Shown: positions 33,083-40,989 of the stretch, in pieces | Position numbering within the stretch: position 1 is the first letter of the stretch | Layout: each line of letters starts with the position of its first letter | DNA from: JBLUOA01 sp048060095 | GTDB lineage: Bacteria > Pseudomonadota > Alphaproteobacteria > Rhodobacterales > Rhodobacteraceae | NCBI RefSeq assembly: GCF_048060095.1 | Contig: NZ_JBLUOA010000003.1 | Coordinates: 1 to 64,000 of the forward strand | Reading direction: 5' to 3' | Length of the DNA stretch: 64,000 bases | The notes under the pieces: generated by a model | Database searches by the model: none | Told to the model about the DNA's origin: nothing | Seen by the model: the letters and a program-made list of their open reading frames with translations, nothing else | Made by a program: the position numbers and the translations under genes

Positions 33083-34438
33083 ATGCGCCGCCGACTCGGG
33101 CTGCTTGCTGCACTGTTCGTCACATTCGCCCTGCCCGCGCGGGCGGAGGTGGAGCCGACCACATTCACGCTTGAAAACGGGATGGAGGTTGTGGTTCTCG
33201 AAGACCACCGCGCGCCTGTTGTTGTCCACATGGTCTGGTATCGGATCGGCGCCGCGGATGAGCCGCCGGGAACATCCGGCATCGCGCATTTTCTGGAGCA
33301 CTTGCTGTTCAAGGGCACCGATGACCTAGCGGCGGGCGAATTTTCCGAAATCGTGTCGGCCAATGGCGGGTCCGACAATGCCTTCACCAGTTGGGATTAT
33401 ACCGGGTATTTTCAGCGGGTTGCGGCGGATCGGCTGGACCTGATGATGACGATGGAAGCCGACCGGATGCGCGATCTACAAATCTCGGAAACCGACGTGC
33501 TGACCGAACGCGACGTGATCCTTGAGGAACGCAGCCAGCGCACCGACAGCGACCCCGGCGCCTTGTTCAGCGAACAACGCCGCGCGGCGCAGTATCTGAA
33601 CCACCCCTACGGCATCCCCGTGATCGGCTGGCGGCACGAGATGGAGCAATTGTCGATGGAGGATGCGCTGTCCTTCTATCAAACCTTCTACGCCCCGAAT
33701 AACGCCATCCTGATCGTTGCGGGCGATGTTGACCCGGCTGAGGTGCGGACGCTTGCCGAAAAGCACTACGGCCCGCTTGAACCGACGCTGGATCTGCCGG
33801 AACGATCCCGTCCGCAGGAGCCGCCGCAATTGTCCGAGCGGCGGTTGGTGCTGGAAGACGCGCGGATCGGGCAGCCTTATGTGATGCGGTCCTACCTTGC
33901 GCCTGAACGCGATAGCGGCGCGCAGGAAGAGGCGGCAGCGCTCGACATCCTCGCGGCGCTTCTGGGCGGTAGCCCGACGACATCTGTTCTGGCGAAAAAG
34001 CTGCAATTTGAAACGCAGGACGCGATCTTTACCTCGGCCTATTACAACGGGTTGTCGCTTGACGATACGACCTTCGGCCTGATCACCGTCCCCCGCGAAG
34101 GGGTCAGCCTTGAAGACGCCGAGGCCGCGCTTGACCAAGCGATTGCGGAGTTCATGGAGGAAGGCGTCGACCCGGATCAGCTTGAGCGGATCAAGATGCA
34201 GGCGCGGGCGTCGCGGATTTACGCGGATGATGACGTTGCGGCGATGGCCCGGCGTTACGGTCAGGCGTTGACCTCTGGTCTGACGCTGGAGGATATCGCG
34301 GCTTGGCCCGATCTGGTGCAGGCCGTAACGGCAGAGGACGTGATGGTCGCTGCCGAACGGATATTCAATCGCGACAACGCCGTGACGGGCTGGCTGAAAA
34401 AGCCAGAGAACGTGGCGGATGTGGAGGCATCGCAATGA
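33083..34438 (+). CDS. M16 family zinc peptidase, active subunit
   Basis: This 451-residue protein has a signal peptide (MRRRLGLLAALFVTFALPARA). The inverted zinc motif HxxEH lies in GIAHFLEHLLFKGT (His69, Glu72, His73), and a distal glutamate lies near LTERDVILEERSQR. The C-terminal half is the non-catalytic M16 domain. It probably works in the periplasm as a heterodimer with the next gene, whose ATG overlaps this stop (ATGA). Such pairs are similar to PqqF/mitochondrial processing-peptidase-type enzymes; natural substrates are unknown. Confidence 0.9.
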   Translation: MRRRLGLLAALFVTFALPARAEVEPTTFTLENGMEVVVLEDHRAPVVVHMVWYRIGAADEPPGTSGIAHFLEHLLFKGTDDLAAGEFSEIVSANGGSDNAFTSWDYTGYFQRVAADRLDLMMTMEADRMRDLQISETDVLTERDVILEERSQRTDSDPGALFSEQRRAAQYLNHPYGIPVIGWRHEMEQLSMEDALSFYQTFYAPNNAILIVAGDVDPAEVRTLAEKHYGPLEPTLDLPERSRPQEPPQLSERRLVLEDARIGQPYVMRSYLAPERDSGAQEEAAALDILAALLGGSPTTSVLAKKLQFETQDAIFTSAYYNGLSLDDTTFGLITVPREGVSLEDAEAALDQAIAEFMEEGVDPDQLERIKMQARASRIYADDDVAAMARRYGQALTSGLTLEDIAAWPDLVQAVTAEDVMVAAERIFNRDNAVTGWLKKPENVADVEASQ

Positions 34439-35748
34439 TCCGGTTTCTTGCAACCCTGACCCTTGGCTTGTTCATCGCGCTGCCGGCGAAGGCGGCGGTG
34501 GAGATCGAAGAAGTCACCTCGCCCGGCGGAATCACCGCATGGCTGGTCGAAGAACATTCGATCCCCTTCGCCGCCATCGAAATCCGTTTCAAGGGCGGCG
34601 GCAGCCTTGATGCAGAGGGCAAGCGCGGCGCGACCAACCTGATGATGGCGTTGCTGGAAGAAGGCACCGGCGACATGGACGCCCGCGATTTCGCCGCCGC
34701 CCGCGAAGCACTGGCCGCGAGTTATGAATTCGACACCTACGACGATTCAATCACCGTTTCGGCGCGGTTCCTGACCGAAAACCGGGATGAGTCCGTCGAA
34801 TTGCTGCGCAAGGCGCTGATTGAGCCGTCCTTTACGCAAGACGCGATCGACCGTGTTCGCGCACAGGTTCTGGCCAATATCCGGTCGAACGCCCAAGACC
34901 CCCGGCGCATTGCGAACCGCGCGTTCGACGCGGCGGCCTTTGGCGATCATCCCTATGGCTCCCCCTTAAGCGGAACGCTTGAAAGCGTCGCGGCGCTGAC
35001 CCGCGATGATGTTGTTGAGGCGAAAGCCCGCACGATGACGCGCGACCGCGTCTATGTCGGGGCCGTCGGTGACATCACGGCAGAGGAGCTTGGCACGCTG
35101 CTTGACGATCTACTGGGCGATCTGCCCGAGGAAGGCGCGCCCCTGCCGGACGACGTGGATTTCATCCCCGAGGGTGGCGTTCAGGTCGTGCCGTTCAACA
35201 CACCGCAATCCGTTGCCGTGTTCGGGCACGAAGGAATCACGCGCGACGATCCCGATTTCTTTGCGGCGTTTGTTCTGAACCAGATTCTCGGCGCGGGCGG
35301 CTTTGCCTCGCGCCTGACCGAAGAGGTGCGGGAAAAACGCGGGCTGACCTATGGGATCAGCACCCACCTCGTGCCGTTGGATCACGCGGAGCTTTATATC
35401 GGGCAGGTCGCCTCGGCCAACGACCGCATTGCTGAGGCAATCGAGGTGGTCCGCGACGAATGGCGCCGCATGGCCGAAGAGGGCGTGACAGAACAGGAAT
35501 TGCAGGACGCGATTACATACCTGACCGGTGCCTACCCCTTGCGGTTCGATGGCAACGGACCCATCGCGAATATCCTCGTCGGAATGCAGAAAGAGGGGCT
35601 GGGCATCGACTACATCACCACCCGCAACGACAAGATCGAAGCGGTCACGCAGGAAGACGTCGCCCGCCTTGCCAAACGCCTGCTGGACCCTGATGGATTA
35701 TACTTCGTCGTGGTCGGTCAGCCGGAGGGACTGGAGAGCACAAACTAG
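34435..35748 (+). CDS. M16 family peptidase-like protein lacking the zinc motif
   Basis: This 437-residue protein has a signal peptide (MIRFLATLTLGLFIALPAKA) and the M16 fold. Where the catalytic HxxEH should be, it has ATNLMMALLEEGTGDMD, so no zinc site. RDDPDFFAAFVLNQILGAGG and the YGISTHLVPLD part are M16C domain blocks. It should be the non-catalytic, substrate-binding partner of the upstream active subunit. The start is set by the ATGA overlap at 34435. Confidence 0.9.
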   Translation: MIRFLATLTLGLFIALPAKAAVEIEEVTSPGGITAWLVEEHSIPFAAIEIRFKGGGSLDAEGKRGATNLMMALLEEGTGDMDARDFAAAREALAASYEFDTYDDSITVSARFLTENRDESVELLRKALIEPSFTQDAIDRVRAQVLANIRSNAQDPRRIANRAFDAAAFGDHPYGSPLSGTLESVAALTRDDVVEAKARTMTRDRVYVGAVGDITAEELGTLLDDLLGDLPEEGAPLPDDVDFIPEGGVQVVPFNTPQSVAVFGHEGITRDDPDFFAAFVLNQILGAGGFASRLTEEVREKRGLTYGISTHLVPLDHAELYIGQVASANDRIAEAIEVVRDEWRRMAEEGVTEQELQDAITYLTGAYPLRFDGNGPIANILVGMQKEGLGIDYITTRNDKIEAVTQEDVARLAKRLLDPDGLYFVVVGQPEGLESTN

Positions 35749-35808
35749 TCGGTTTGTCGGTTCATCCCCCATAGTCGAATCGGGCCGCGACATGCTATCC
35801 CTAGTGGT

Positions 35809-37641
35809 ATGCCTGGAGAAATGCCCAAAATAAGCGAAAATCGACCCGTTATTCGCCAACTTGACGACGCCGCGATCAACCGGATTGCGGCGGGCGAAGT
35901 GGTGGAGCGTCCGGCCAGCGCCGTGAAGGAGCTGGTGGAGAACGCGATTGACGCCGGGGCGGGCCGGATTGACGTCGCTTATGCCGATGGCGGCAAGACG
36001 CTGATCCGGGTTTCGGACGATGGCTGCGGGATCGACGGCGCGGACCTGCCGCTGGCCCTGTCGCGTCATGCGACGTCAAAGATCGACGGGTCGGACCTGC
36101 TGAACATCCACACCTTCGGCTTCCGGGGAGAGGCGCTGCCGTCGCTCGGCGCGGTCGGGCGGTTGACGATCACCTCGCGGGCGGATGGCGATGCGGCGAC
36201 GATTTCCGTGACGGGCGGCAAGATGGGGCCGGTGCGCCCGGCGGCGATGGGGCGTGGCACTGTGGTGGAACTGCGCGATCTGTTCCACGCGACCCCGGCG
36301 CGGCTGAAATTCATGCGGACCGACCGGGCCGAGGCGCAGGCGATCACCGATATCGTCAAGCGCCTTGCGATGGCGGAACCGCGCATCGCGTTTACGCTTC
36401 GTGATGTTTCTGGCGGTGGTGAGGAACGCGTGACCTTCCGCGCCGACACCGAAACCGGCGATCTGTTTGACGCGCTGCACGGGCGGTTGCGCCGCGTGCT
36501 GGGGGCAGAATTCGCTGAGAACGCGCTAAGGCTCGATGCGGAGCGGGAAGGGTTGATGCTGACCGGTTACGCCGCGCTGCCGACCTATTCGCGGGGCTCT
36601 GCGGTCGCGCAATTCCTGTTCGTCAATGGCCGCCCGGTGCGGGACAAGCTGCTGATCGGGGCGCTGCGCGGGGCGTATTCGGATTTCCTCAGCCGGGACC
36701 GGCATCCGGCGGCAGCGCTGTTCCTGGAATGTGAACCGACGCAGGTTGACGTGAACGTCCACCCCGCGAAGTCCGAAGTGCGGTTCCGCGAACCCGGCAT
36801 CGCGCGCGGGTTGATCGTGTCGACCATCCGCCACGCGCTGGCCGAGGCGGGGCACCGCGCGTCAACGACGGTCGCGGGCGCAACGCTCGGCGCGATGCGG
36901 GCGGAGCCGACAGAGGCGCGGGTCTACCAGATGGATCGGCCATCCTTCGGCGCACGGCAATCAAGCTATGCCGCACAGGCCCCGGCAGACGCGCCGGGCT
37001 TTGCCGAAGCCGCGATCCCCTCGGCCCGTGTTGAGGTTGCTGAGGAAGACACGCCGACCGACCTGCCGCTGGGCGCGGCGCGGGGGCAGGTGCACGAGAA
37101 CTACATCATCGCACAGACCCGCGATGGTATGGTCATCGTCGATCAGCACGCGGCGCATGAACGGCTGGTCTATGAAAAGCTGAAACGGCAGATGGCGGAA
37201 AACGGCGTCGCGTCGCAAGCGCTGCTGATCCCCGAGATTGTGGAGCTGAGCGAAGGCGACTGCGCCGCGCTGCTTGAGCTTTCCGATGACCTGACCCGGC
37301 TTGGTCTGGTGTTTGAACCTTTCGGCGGCGGCGCGATTGCGGTGCGGGAAACCCCGGCGATCCTTGGCACCGTCAATGCCGAGGCGATGATCCGCGACAT
37401 CCTTGACGAACTCGCCGATCTTGGCGACAGCCAGACGGTGCAGGCGCGGATCGAAGCGATCCTGTCGCGCGTCGCCTGTCATGGCTCGATCCGCTCTGGC
37501 CGACGGATGCGGGGCGAGGAAATGAACGCGCTGTTGCGCGAAATGGAGGCGACACCCCATTCCGGGCAATGCAACCACGGTCGACCCACTTATGTGGAAC
37601 TGAAACTCAGCGATATTGAAAGGCTGTTTGGGCGGACATGA
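35809..37641 (+). CDS. mutL: DNA mismatch repair protein MutL
   Basis: This 610-residue MutL has the GHKL ATPase motifs IAAGEVVERPASAVKELVEN with the catalytic-site Glu, DAGA, GFRGEALPSLGAVG, and DLFHATPARLKFM. The transducer domain includes VNGRPVRDKLL and VDVNVHPAKSEVRF. The C-terminal dimerisation/endonuclease domain contains DQHAAHERLVYEKL and ends with ACHGSIRSGRRM then THSGQCNHGRP-like sequence (PHSGQCNHGRP). ATG 35809 has no clear ribosome-binding site; a second ATG at 35821 is also possible. Its stop overlaps the rmuC start (ATGA). Confidence 0.95.
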   Translation: MPGEMPKISENRPVIRQLDDAAINRIAAGEVVERPASAVKELVENAIDAGAGRIDVAYADGGKTLIRVSDDGCGIDGADLPLALSRHATSKIDGSDLLNIHTFGFRGEALPSLGAVGRLTITSRADGDAATISVTGGKMGPVRPAAMGRGTVVELRDLFHATPARLKFMRTDRAEAQAITDIVKRLAMAEPRIAFTLRDVSGGGEERVTFRADTETGDLFDALHGRLRRVLGAEFAENALRLDAEREGLMLTGYAALPTYSRGSAVAQFLFVNGRPVRDKLLIGALRGAYSDFLSRDRHPAAALFLECEPTQVDVNVHPAKSEVRFREPGIARGLIVSTIRHALAEAGHRASTTVAGATLGAMRAEPTEARVYQMDRPSFGARQSSYAAQAPADAPGFAEAAIPSARVEVAEEDTPTDLPLGAARGQVHENYIIAQTRDGMVIVDQHAAHERLVYEKLKRQMAENGVASQALLIPEIVELSEGDCAALLELSDDLTRLGLVFEPFGGGAIAVRETPAILGTVNAEAMIRDILDELADLGDSQTVQARIEAILSRVACHGSIRSGRRMRGEEMNALLREMEATPHSGQCNHGRPTYVELKLSDIERLFGRT

Positions 37642-38867
37642 TCGAAATTGCAGGCCAAACCTATGATCTGAGCGATCCGGTCGTTCTTTCTGTCCTGATT
37701 GGGGTGGGGGCGTTTCTGCTGGTGCTGATCCTGCTGATCGTGACCGTCAGGCGGGCTGGGCGGTCTGGAACAGCGGCGCAGGAACTGGCCGTGCAACTTG
37801 GGCGGCTTGGCCATGATGTGCAGACGCTGGGGCACCATCAGCAGCAGCTTTCCGGCAGTTTGCAGGCGGTATCTGACACCCAGGCCAACGCGCAGATGCA
37901 GATCATCCAGACGATGGAAGCGCGGCTCGCCACTGTCCAGCAACAGATGAGCGAACGGCTCCACGAAAACGCGATGAAATCGGCGCGCTCGCTGTCCGAC
38001 ATGCAGGACCGGATGAAGGAAACGCTGCACGGCTCCTCCAAACGCACCAGCGAATCCCTGACCCAACTGCAGGAAAGGCTCGCCACCATCGACAAGGCGC
38101 AGACGAATATCGAAAAGCTGTCGGGCGATGTGCTGGGCCTGCAGGATATCCTGTCGAACAAGCAGACCCGCGGCGCGTTTGGCGAGATTCAGTTGAACGA
38201 CATCGTCGGCAAGGCGCTGCCCGCGGACAGCTACAGCCTGCAAGCGACCCTGTCGAACGGTCGGAGGGCAGATTGTCTGGTGCATCTGCCGAACCCGCCG
38301 GGGCCGATCGTGATCGACGCGAAATTCCCGCTGGAAGCCTACGAAACCCTCGTGAACGCCGACACCAAAGAAGCTGCGCAACGCGCACTCGGCGGGCTTA
38401 AAACGGCGGTCAGGGCGCATATCAAGGCGATCTCCGAACGCTACCTGATCGAAGGTGAAACCGCCGATGGCGCTTTGATGTTCCTGCCATCCGAAGCGGT
38501 CTATGCGGAGCTTCACGCGCGTCTGCCCGAAGTCGTCCGCGAAGGCTTTGCCGCGCGGGTCTGGATCGTGTCGCCGACGACCTGCATGGCGACCCTCAAC
38601 ACCATGCGCGCCGTGCTGAAGGATGCGCGGATGCGCGAACAGGCCGGCGCGATTCGGAAGGAGTTGGGGCTGCTGCACGCGGATGTCGAACGGCTCGGCA
38701 CGCGCGTCGGTAACCTCGACCGGCATTTCAATCAAGCCGCGAAGGATGTTGAAGAAATCAAGATTTCCGCGGAAAAGGCCGGCAAGCGGGCGCATCGCCT
38801 TGATCAGTTCGACTTTGAGGAATTGGCCGAGGATGACGGCAAGGTCGTGCCGATCACGAGTTCTTAG
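37638..38867 (+). CDS. rmuC: DNA recombination protein RmuC
   Basis: This 409-residue protein has an N-terminal transmembrane helix (VVLSVLIGVGAFLLVLILLI). A long coiled coil (QLGHHQ to KLSGDV, about residues 55-175) follows, then the RmuC nuclease-like domain: TRGAFGEIQLNDIVG, VIDAKFPLEAYE, FLPSEAVYAELHARLPEVV, and SPTTCMATLNTMRA. It is implicated in preventing DNA inversions and limits recombination at short repeats. It overlaps mutL by ATGA, a plausible DNA-repair pair. The stop TAG abuts the convergent N-formylglutamate amidohydrolase stop. Confidence 0.93.
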   Translation: MIEIAGQTYDLSDPVVLSVLIGVGAFLLVLILLIVTVRRAGRSGTAAQELAVQLGRLGHDVQTLGHHQQQLSGSLQAVSDTQANAQMQIIQTMEARLATVQQQMSERLHENAMKSARSLSDMQDRMKETLHGSSKRTSESLTQLQERLATIDKAQTNIEKLSGDVLGLQDILSNKQTRGAFGEIQLNDIVGKALPADSYSLQATLSNGRRADCLVHLPNPPGPIVIDAKFPLEAYETLVNADTKEAAQRALGGLKTAVRAHIKAISERYLIEGETADGALMFLPSEAVYAELHARLPEVVREGFAARVWIVSPTTCMATLNTMRAVLKDARMREQAGAIRKELGLLHADVERLGTRVGNLDRHFNQAAKDVEEIKISAEKAGKRAHRLDQFDFEELAEDDGKVVPITSS

Positions 38868-39728
38868 CTATTCGGCCGCCAGCGGAATCTGGTTCCGCCC
38901 GATTGCAGCAATTTCGGCTGTGACCTGCCCGATCAGCTTACGCAGCGCCATGAAATTCCCGTTTGGGCGGATCGTCTTTTCGTTCATGTAAAGCGACCGA
39001 TCAATCTCCACCTGAATCGCATGCTGCCCGCGTGAGGGCCGCCCGTAATTTTGCGTGATGAACGCGCCCGCGAACGGGGCGTTTCGCACGACGTTCAAGC
39101 CCGCGCTGACAAACGCGTCTTCGATCTGCGCCACGATATCGGCGTGGGCCGCGGCGCCGAACCGATCCCCCAGCACGACATCAGGCCGGGGCAGGCCGCG
39201 ATGGCTGATCGCGTCGACGGCCTCATGCGGCATCGAATGGCAATCGACCAGAATCGCCTCGCCAAAGTCGCGTTTGCTCTCGTCCATCAGGTGTTGCAGC
39301 GTGCGGTGATAGGGATGCCAGATGTCGCGGATGCGGGCTTGGGCATCGGTCAGGGGCATCTTGCCGCGATAGATCGCGCGCCCGCTGGCGACGACACGGG
39401 GAATCACCCCAAGGCCCGAGGCGATGCGCGGGTTGTGCATCATCCGGCCCGCGCCTTCGATCAGGGCCGAGTCGAGTTCGTCCGAATTGCGGTTCAGATC
39501 AAGATAGGCCCGTGGGGCCAGTGCTTTCAGGAAGGGCGCGCCATGTTTCGGCGCATCTTCGAACAGCAGATCGACAAACGCGTCCTCGGACGTGCGGATG
39601 GATTGCTGGCACAAAACCGTCTGGCTAAGAAACGAATCTGAGTAGTCGCGCCCGCTATGCGGAGAGGCAAAAACCACGCTCGTCGTGCGTTTTTCCGGCA
39701 GCGAAACTATGTGATGCGCTTTTGGCAT
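38868..39728 (-). CDS. N-formylglutamate amidohydrolase family protein
   Basis: This protein of about 286 residues belongs to the FGase family (HutG/FGase fold). VVFASPHSGRDYS is the metal/ligand-binding start. DLNRNSDELDSALIEGAG is near residue 75, LVDCHSMPHEAV near residue 160, and the C-terminal RPSRGQHAIQVEIDRSLYMNE carries the Glu-rich site. N-formylglutamate deformylases act in histidine degradation. No hut genes are adjacent, so it may be a general formyl-amino-acid amidohydrolase. ATG at 39728 has GAGAGG eight bases before; the upstream GTG at 39743 is less likely. Converges on rmuC with stop codons touching. Confidence 0.86.
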   Translation of the reverse strand: MPKAHHIVSLPEKRTTSVVFASPHSGRDYSDSFLSQTVLCQQSIRTSEDAFVDLLFEDAPKHGAPFLKALAPRAYLDLNRNSDELDSALIEGAGRMMHNPRIASGLGVIPRVVASGRAIYRGKMPLTDAQARIRDIWHPYHRTLQHLMDESKRDFGEAILVDCHSMPHEAVDAISHRGLPRPDVVLGDRFGAAAHADIVAQIEDAFVSAGLNVVRNAPFAGAFITQNYGRPSRGQHAIQVEIDRSLYMNEKTIRPNGNFMALRKLIGQVTAEIAAIGRNQIPLAAE

Positions 39729-39781
39729 GTGTTGACCTCTCACAATATGTATTACGCGAAGTCGCAGCGTGCCAAAAGCCC

Positions 39782-39810
39782 TTGATCCCCCGTTCTGAAC
39801 CTTTTATAGA
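39782..39810 (+). promoter_or_regulatory. Candidate sigma-70-like promoter upstream of tRNA-Val
   Basis: TTGATC (39782-39787) and TATAGA (39805-39810) are separated by 17 bases, a good match to a housekeeping promoter, and stand 66 bases before the tRNA. This is a pattern match only; another promoter may exist closer to the tRNA. Confidence 0.35.
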
Positions 39811-39876
39811 CCCAGCGACAGACGCGGTTCCGCCCGCGTCCCTTTTGTTTGGGGCAGGCGGCAAGGGACTGTTGAC

Positions 39877-39951
39877 GGGCGATTAGCTCAGCGGTAGAGC
39901 ACTTCGTTGACATCGAAGGGGTCACTGGTTCGATCCCAGTATCGCCCACCA
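39877..39951 (+). tRNA. tRNA-Val (GAC)
   Basis: This is a 75-base cloverleaf with CCA encoded at the end. The acceptor stem GGGCGAT pairs with ATCGCCC, the D-arm reads GCTCAGCGGTAGAGC, and the anticodon stem is CTTCG/CGAAG around the loop TTGACAT with anticodon GAC. The T-arm is ACTGG-TTCGATC-CCAGT. GAC reads GTC (and GTT), so this is a valine tRNA. It is 61 bases upstream of rpmJ on the same strand. Confidence 0.95.
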
Positions 39952-40012
39952 TCGCCCGCAAGGGCACGAATTTTAACCTGGCGCCCGCGCGCCGCGAAAT
40001 GAGGAGAAGGCC

Positions 40013-40138
40013 ATGAAGGTCAGGAACTCGCTCCGCTCGCTCAAGAGCCGGCATCGCGACTGCCGCGTTGTGCGTCGGAAAGGCCGTGTTTACGTAATCA
40101 ACAAAACACAGCCCCGGTTCAAAGCCCGCCAAGGGTAA
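40013..40138 (+). CDS. rpmJ: 50S ribosomal protein L36
   Basis: This gene encodes the 41-residue MKVRNSLRSLKSRHRDCRVV form, ending KTQPRFKARQG. The start has GAGGAGAAGGCC immediately upstream. This is the C-minus type of L36, with one Cys instead of the four zinc ligands of the C-plus form, the usual type in alphaproteobacteria. It lies right after tRNA-Val and before a strong terminator, so the two may share a transcript. Confidence 0.95.
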   Translation: MKVRNSLRSLKSRHRDCRVVRRKGRVYVINKTQPRFKARQG

Positions 40139-40164
40139 GAGCCGAGCGTATCGGAATGATGAAA

Positions 40165-40200
40165 CGGCCGTCGGAGTGATCCGGCGGCTGTTTTTTGTTT
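40165..40200 (+). terminator. Intrinsic terminator after rpmJ
   Basis: GCCGTCGG and CCGGCGGC (with one G-T pair) form a stem around AGTGAT and are followed by TGTTTTTTG with further Ts, 26 bases past the L36 stop. Confidence 0.85.
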
Positions 40201-40286
40201 TTTGGGAGGGTTAGCGGACGGAGCGGCCATCCAATTGGGTTGTGCCAAGGACTGTTCTCGGGAAAAGCAACGATGAATCGAAATGG

Positions 40287-40691
40287 TCAGACGGCGCCGC
40301 TTAGGAGGCCTTCGTTTCGAAAAATATTGTTGACCGAAGTCGCAGCGATTCCGAAAGATTTGAAAGTGTTTGCTGCGGTGAAGTCATCAAGTTCAAGATC
40401 ACCAATAAAGACCTTGAAAACTCTCTTCTGACCGCCGAACAGACCCTTACCTCCGTTCTCGCAGGTGAACACAAAGTCTGACTGTATTTGCGGGCAGGTC
40501 AAAACGAAGATTCCGTCCTGCATCTTCGCGACAGCCTCCTGTGGAGAATCGGAAAACAACGGATGAAATCGAACAACTAGACCCTTTGCATATTGTTTTT
40601 TGACAAGAGAGAGTAGGAACTGAATATGCTGTTGTTCGAATGGCAGTAGGTTTGCGGATTTTAGTATCTCGTTCAATGAGCAGCGCTGCAT
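40287..40691 (-). CDS. Hypothetical protein (unrecognised, AT-richer)
   Basis: This 134-residue frame starts at ATG 40691, seven bases after a perfect AAGGAG. That supports it as a real gene, although I recognise no family. It begins MQRCSLNEILKSANLLPF and contains FVLTCPQIQSDFVFTCENGG and KVFIGDLELDDFTAANTF. No signal peptide or membrane span is obvious. Base composition is visibly more AT-rich than the flanks, suggesting recent acquisition. A longer frame up to 40745 lacks a ribosome-binding site. It lies between rpmJ and the pseudo-caspase gene with no partners. Confidence 0.6.
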   Translation of the reverse strand: MQRCSLNEILKSANLLPFEQQHIQFLLSLVKKQYAKGLVVRFHPLFSDSPQEAVAKMQDGIFVLTCPQIQSDFVFTCENGGKGLFGGQKRVFKVFIGDLELDDFTAANTFKSFGIAATSVNNIFRNEGLLSGAV

Positions 40692-40989
40692 CACTGTGCT
40701 CCTTTTAGGTGTTCTTCGCATCGCACAACGCGTTTTACCGCGCAAGGATCGATGGATTACCTGACGCAGAGTAATCAGACTGGTGGCAAGCCGACTGAAC
40801 CAGATCAGCTTGCGGCCGGAGTGGCAATCTATAGGACAAATTTAGCTAAAAGCAGCAGTTGGCCGCGATCTTTAGTTCCAACGCGGCGCAAGCACTAACA
40901 CCGCTTTCCATAGAGGAACATCAAAGCCCATATTTATCCACTATGCTGCTCAGTCAATCTGACCTCGAAGCAGCCCTTCGCTACCCCCC
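40692..40989. other. AT-richer intergenic stretch without a recognisable gene
   Basis: About 300 bases upstream of the hypothetical gene at 40287. I see no ORF with ribosome-binding site, no RNA fold of a known family and no repeat. A short frame at 40859-41077 runs into the antisense of the downstream gene and was rejected. It may hold the promoter for the minus-strand hypothetical gene. Confidence 0.5.

Noticed and set aside
34303..34434. 44-codon N-terminal extension of the second M16 protein
   Set aside because: Lies inside the first M16 gene; the ATGA overlap at 34435 and the signal peptide define the true start.
37590..38795. 401-codon minus-strand frame opposite rmuC
   Set aside because: Antisense shadow; rmuC on the + strand has family motifs and ATGA coupling to mutL.
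39877..39961. tRNA-Val as an attachment site for an integrated element
   Set aside because: ATCGCCC occurs twice at the tRNA 3' end only because it is next to another ATCGCCC; no second tRNA-end copy or integrase is seen downstream.
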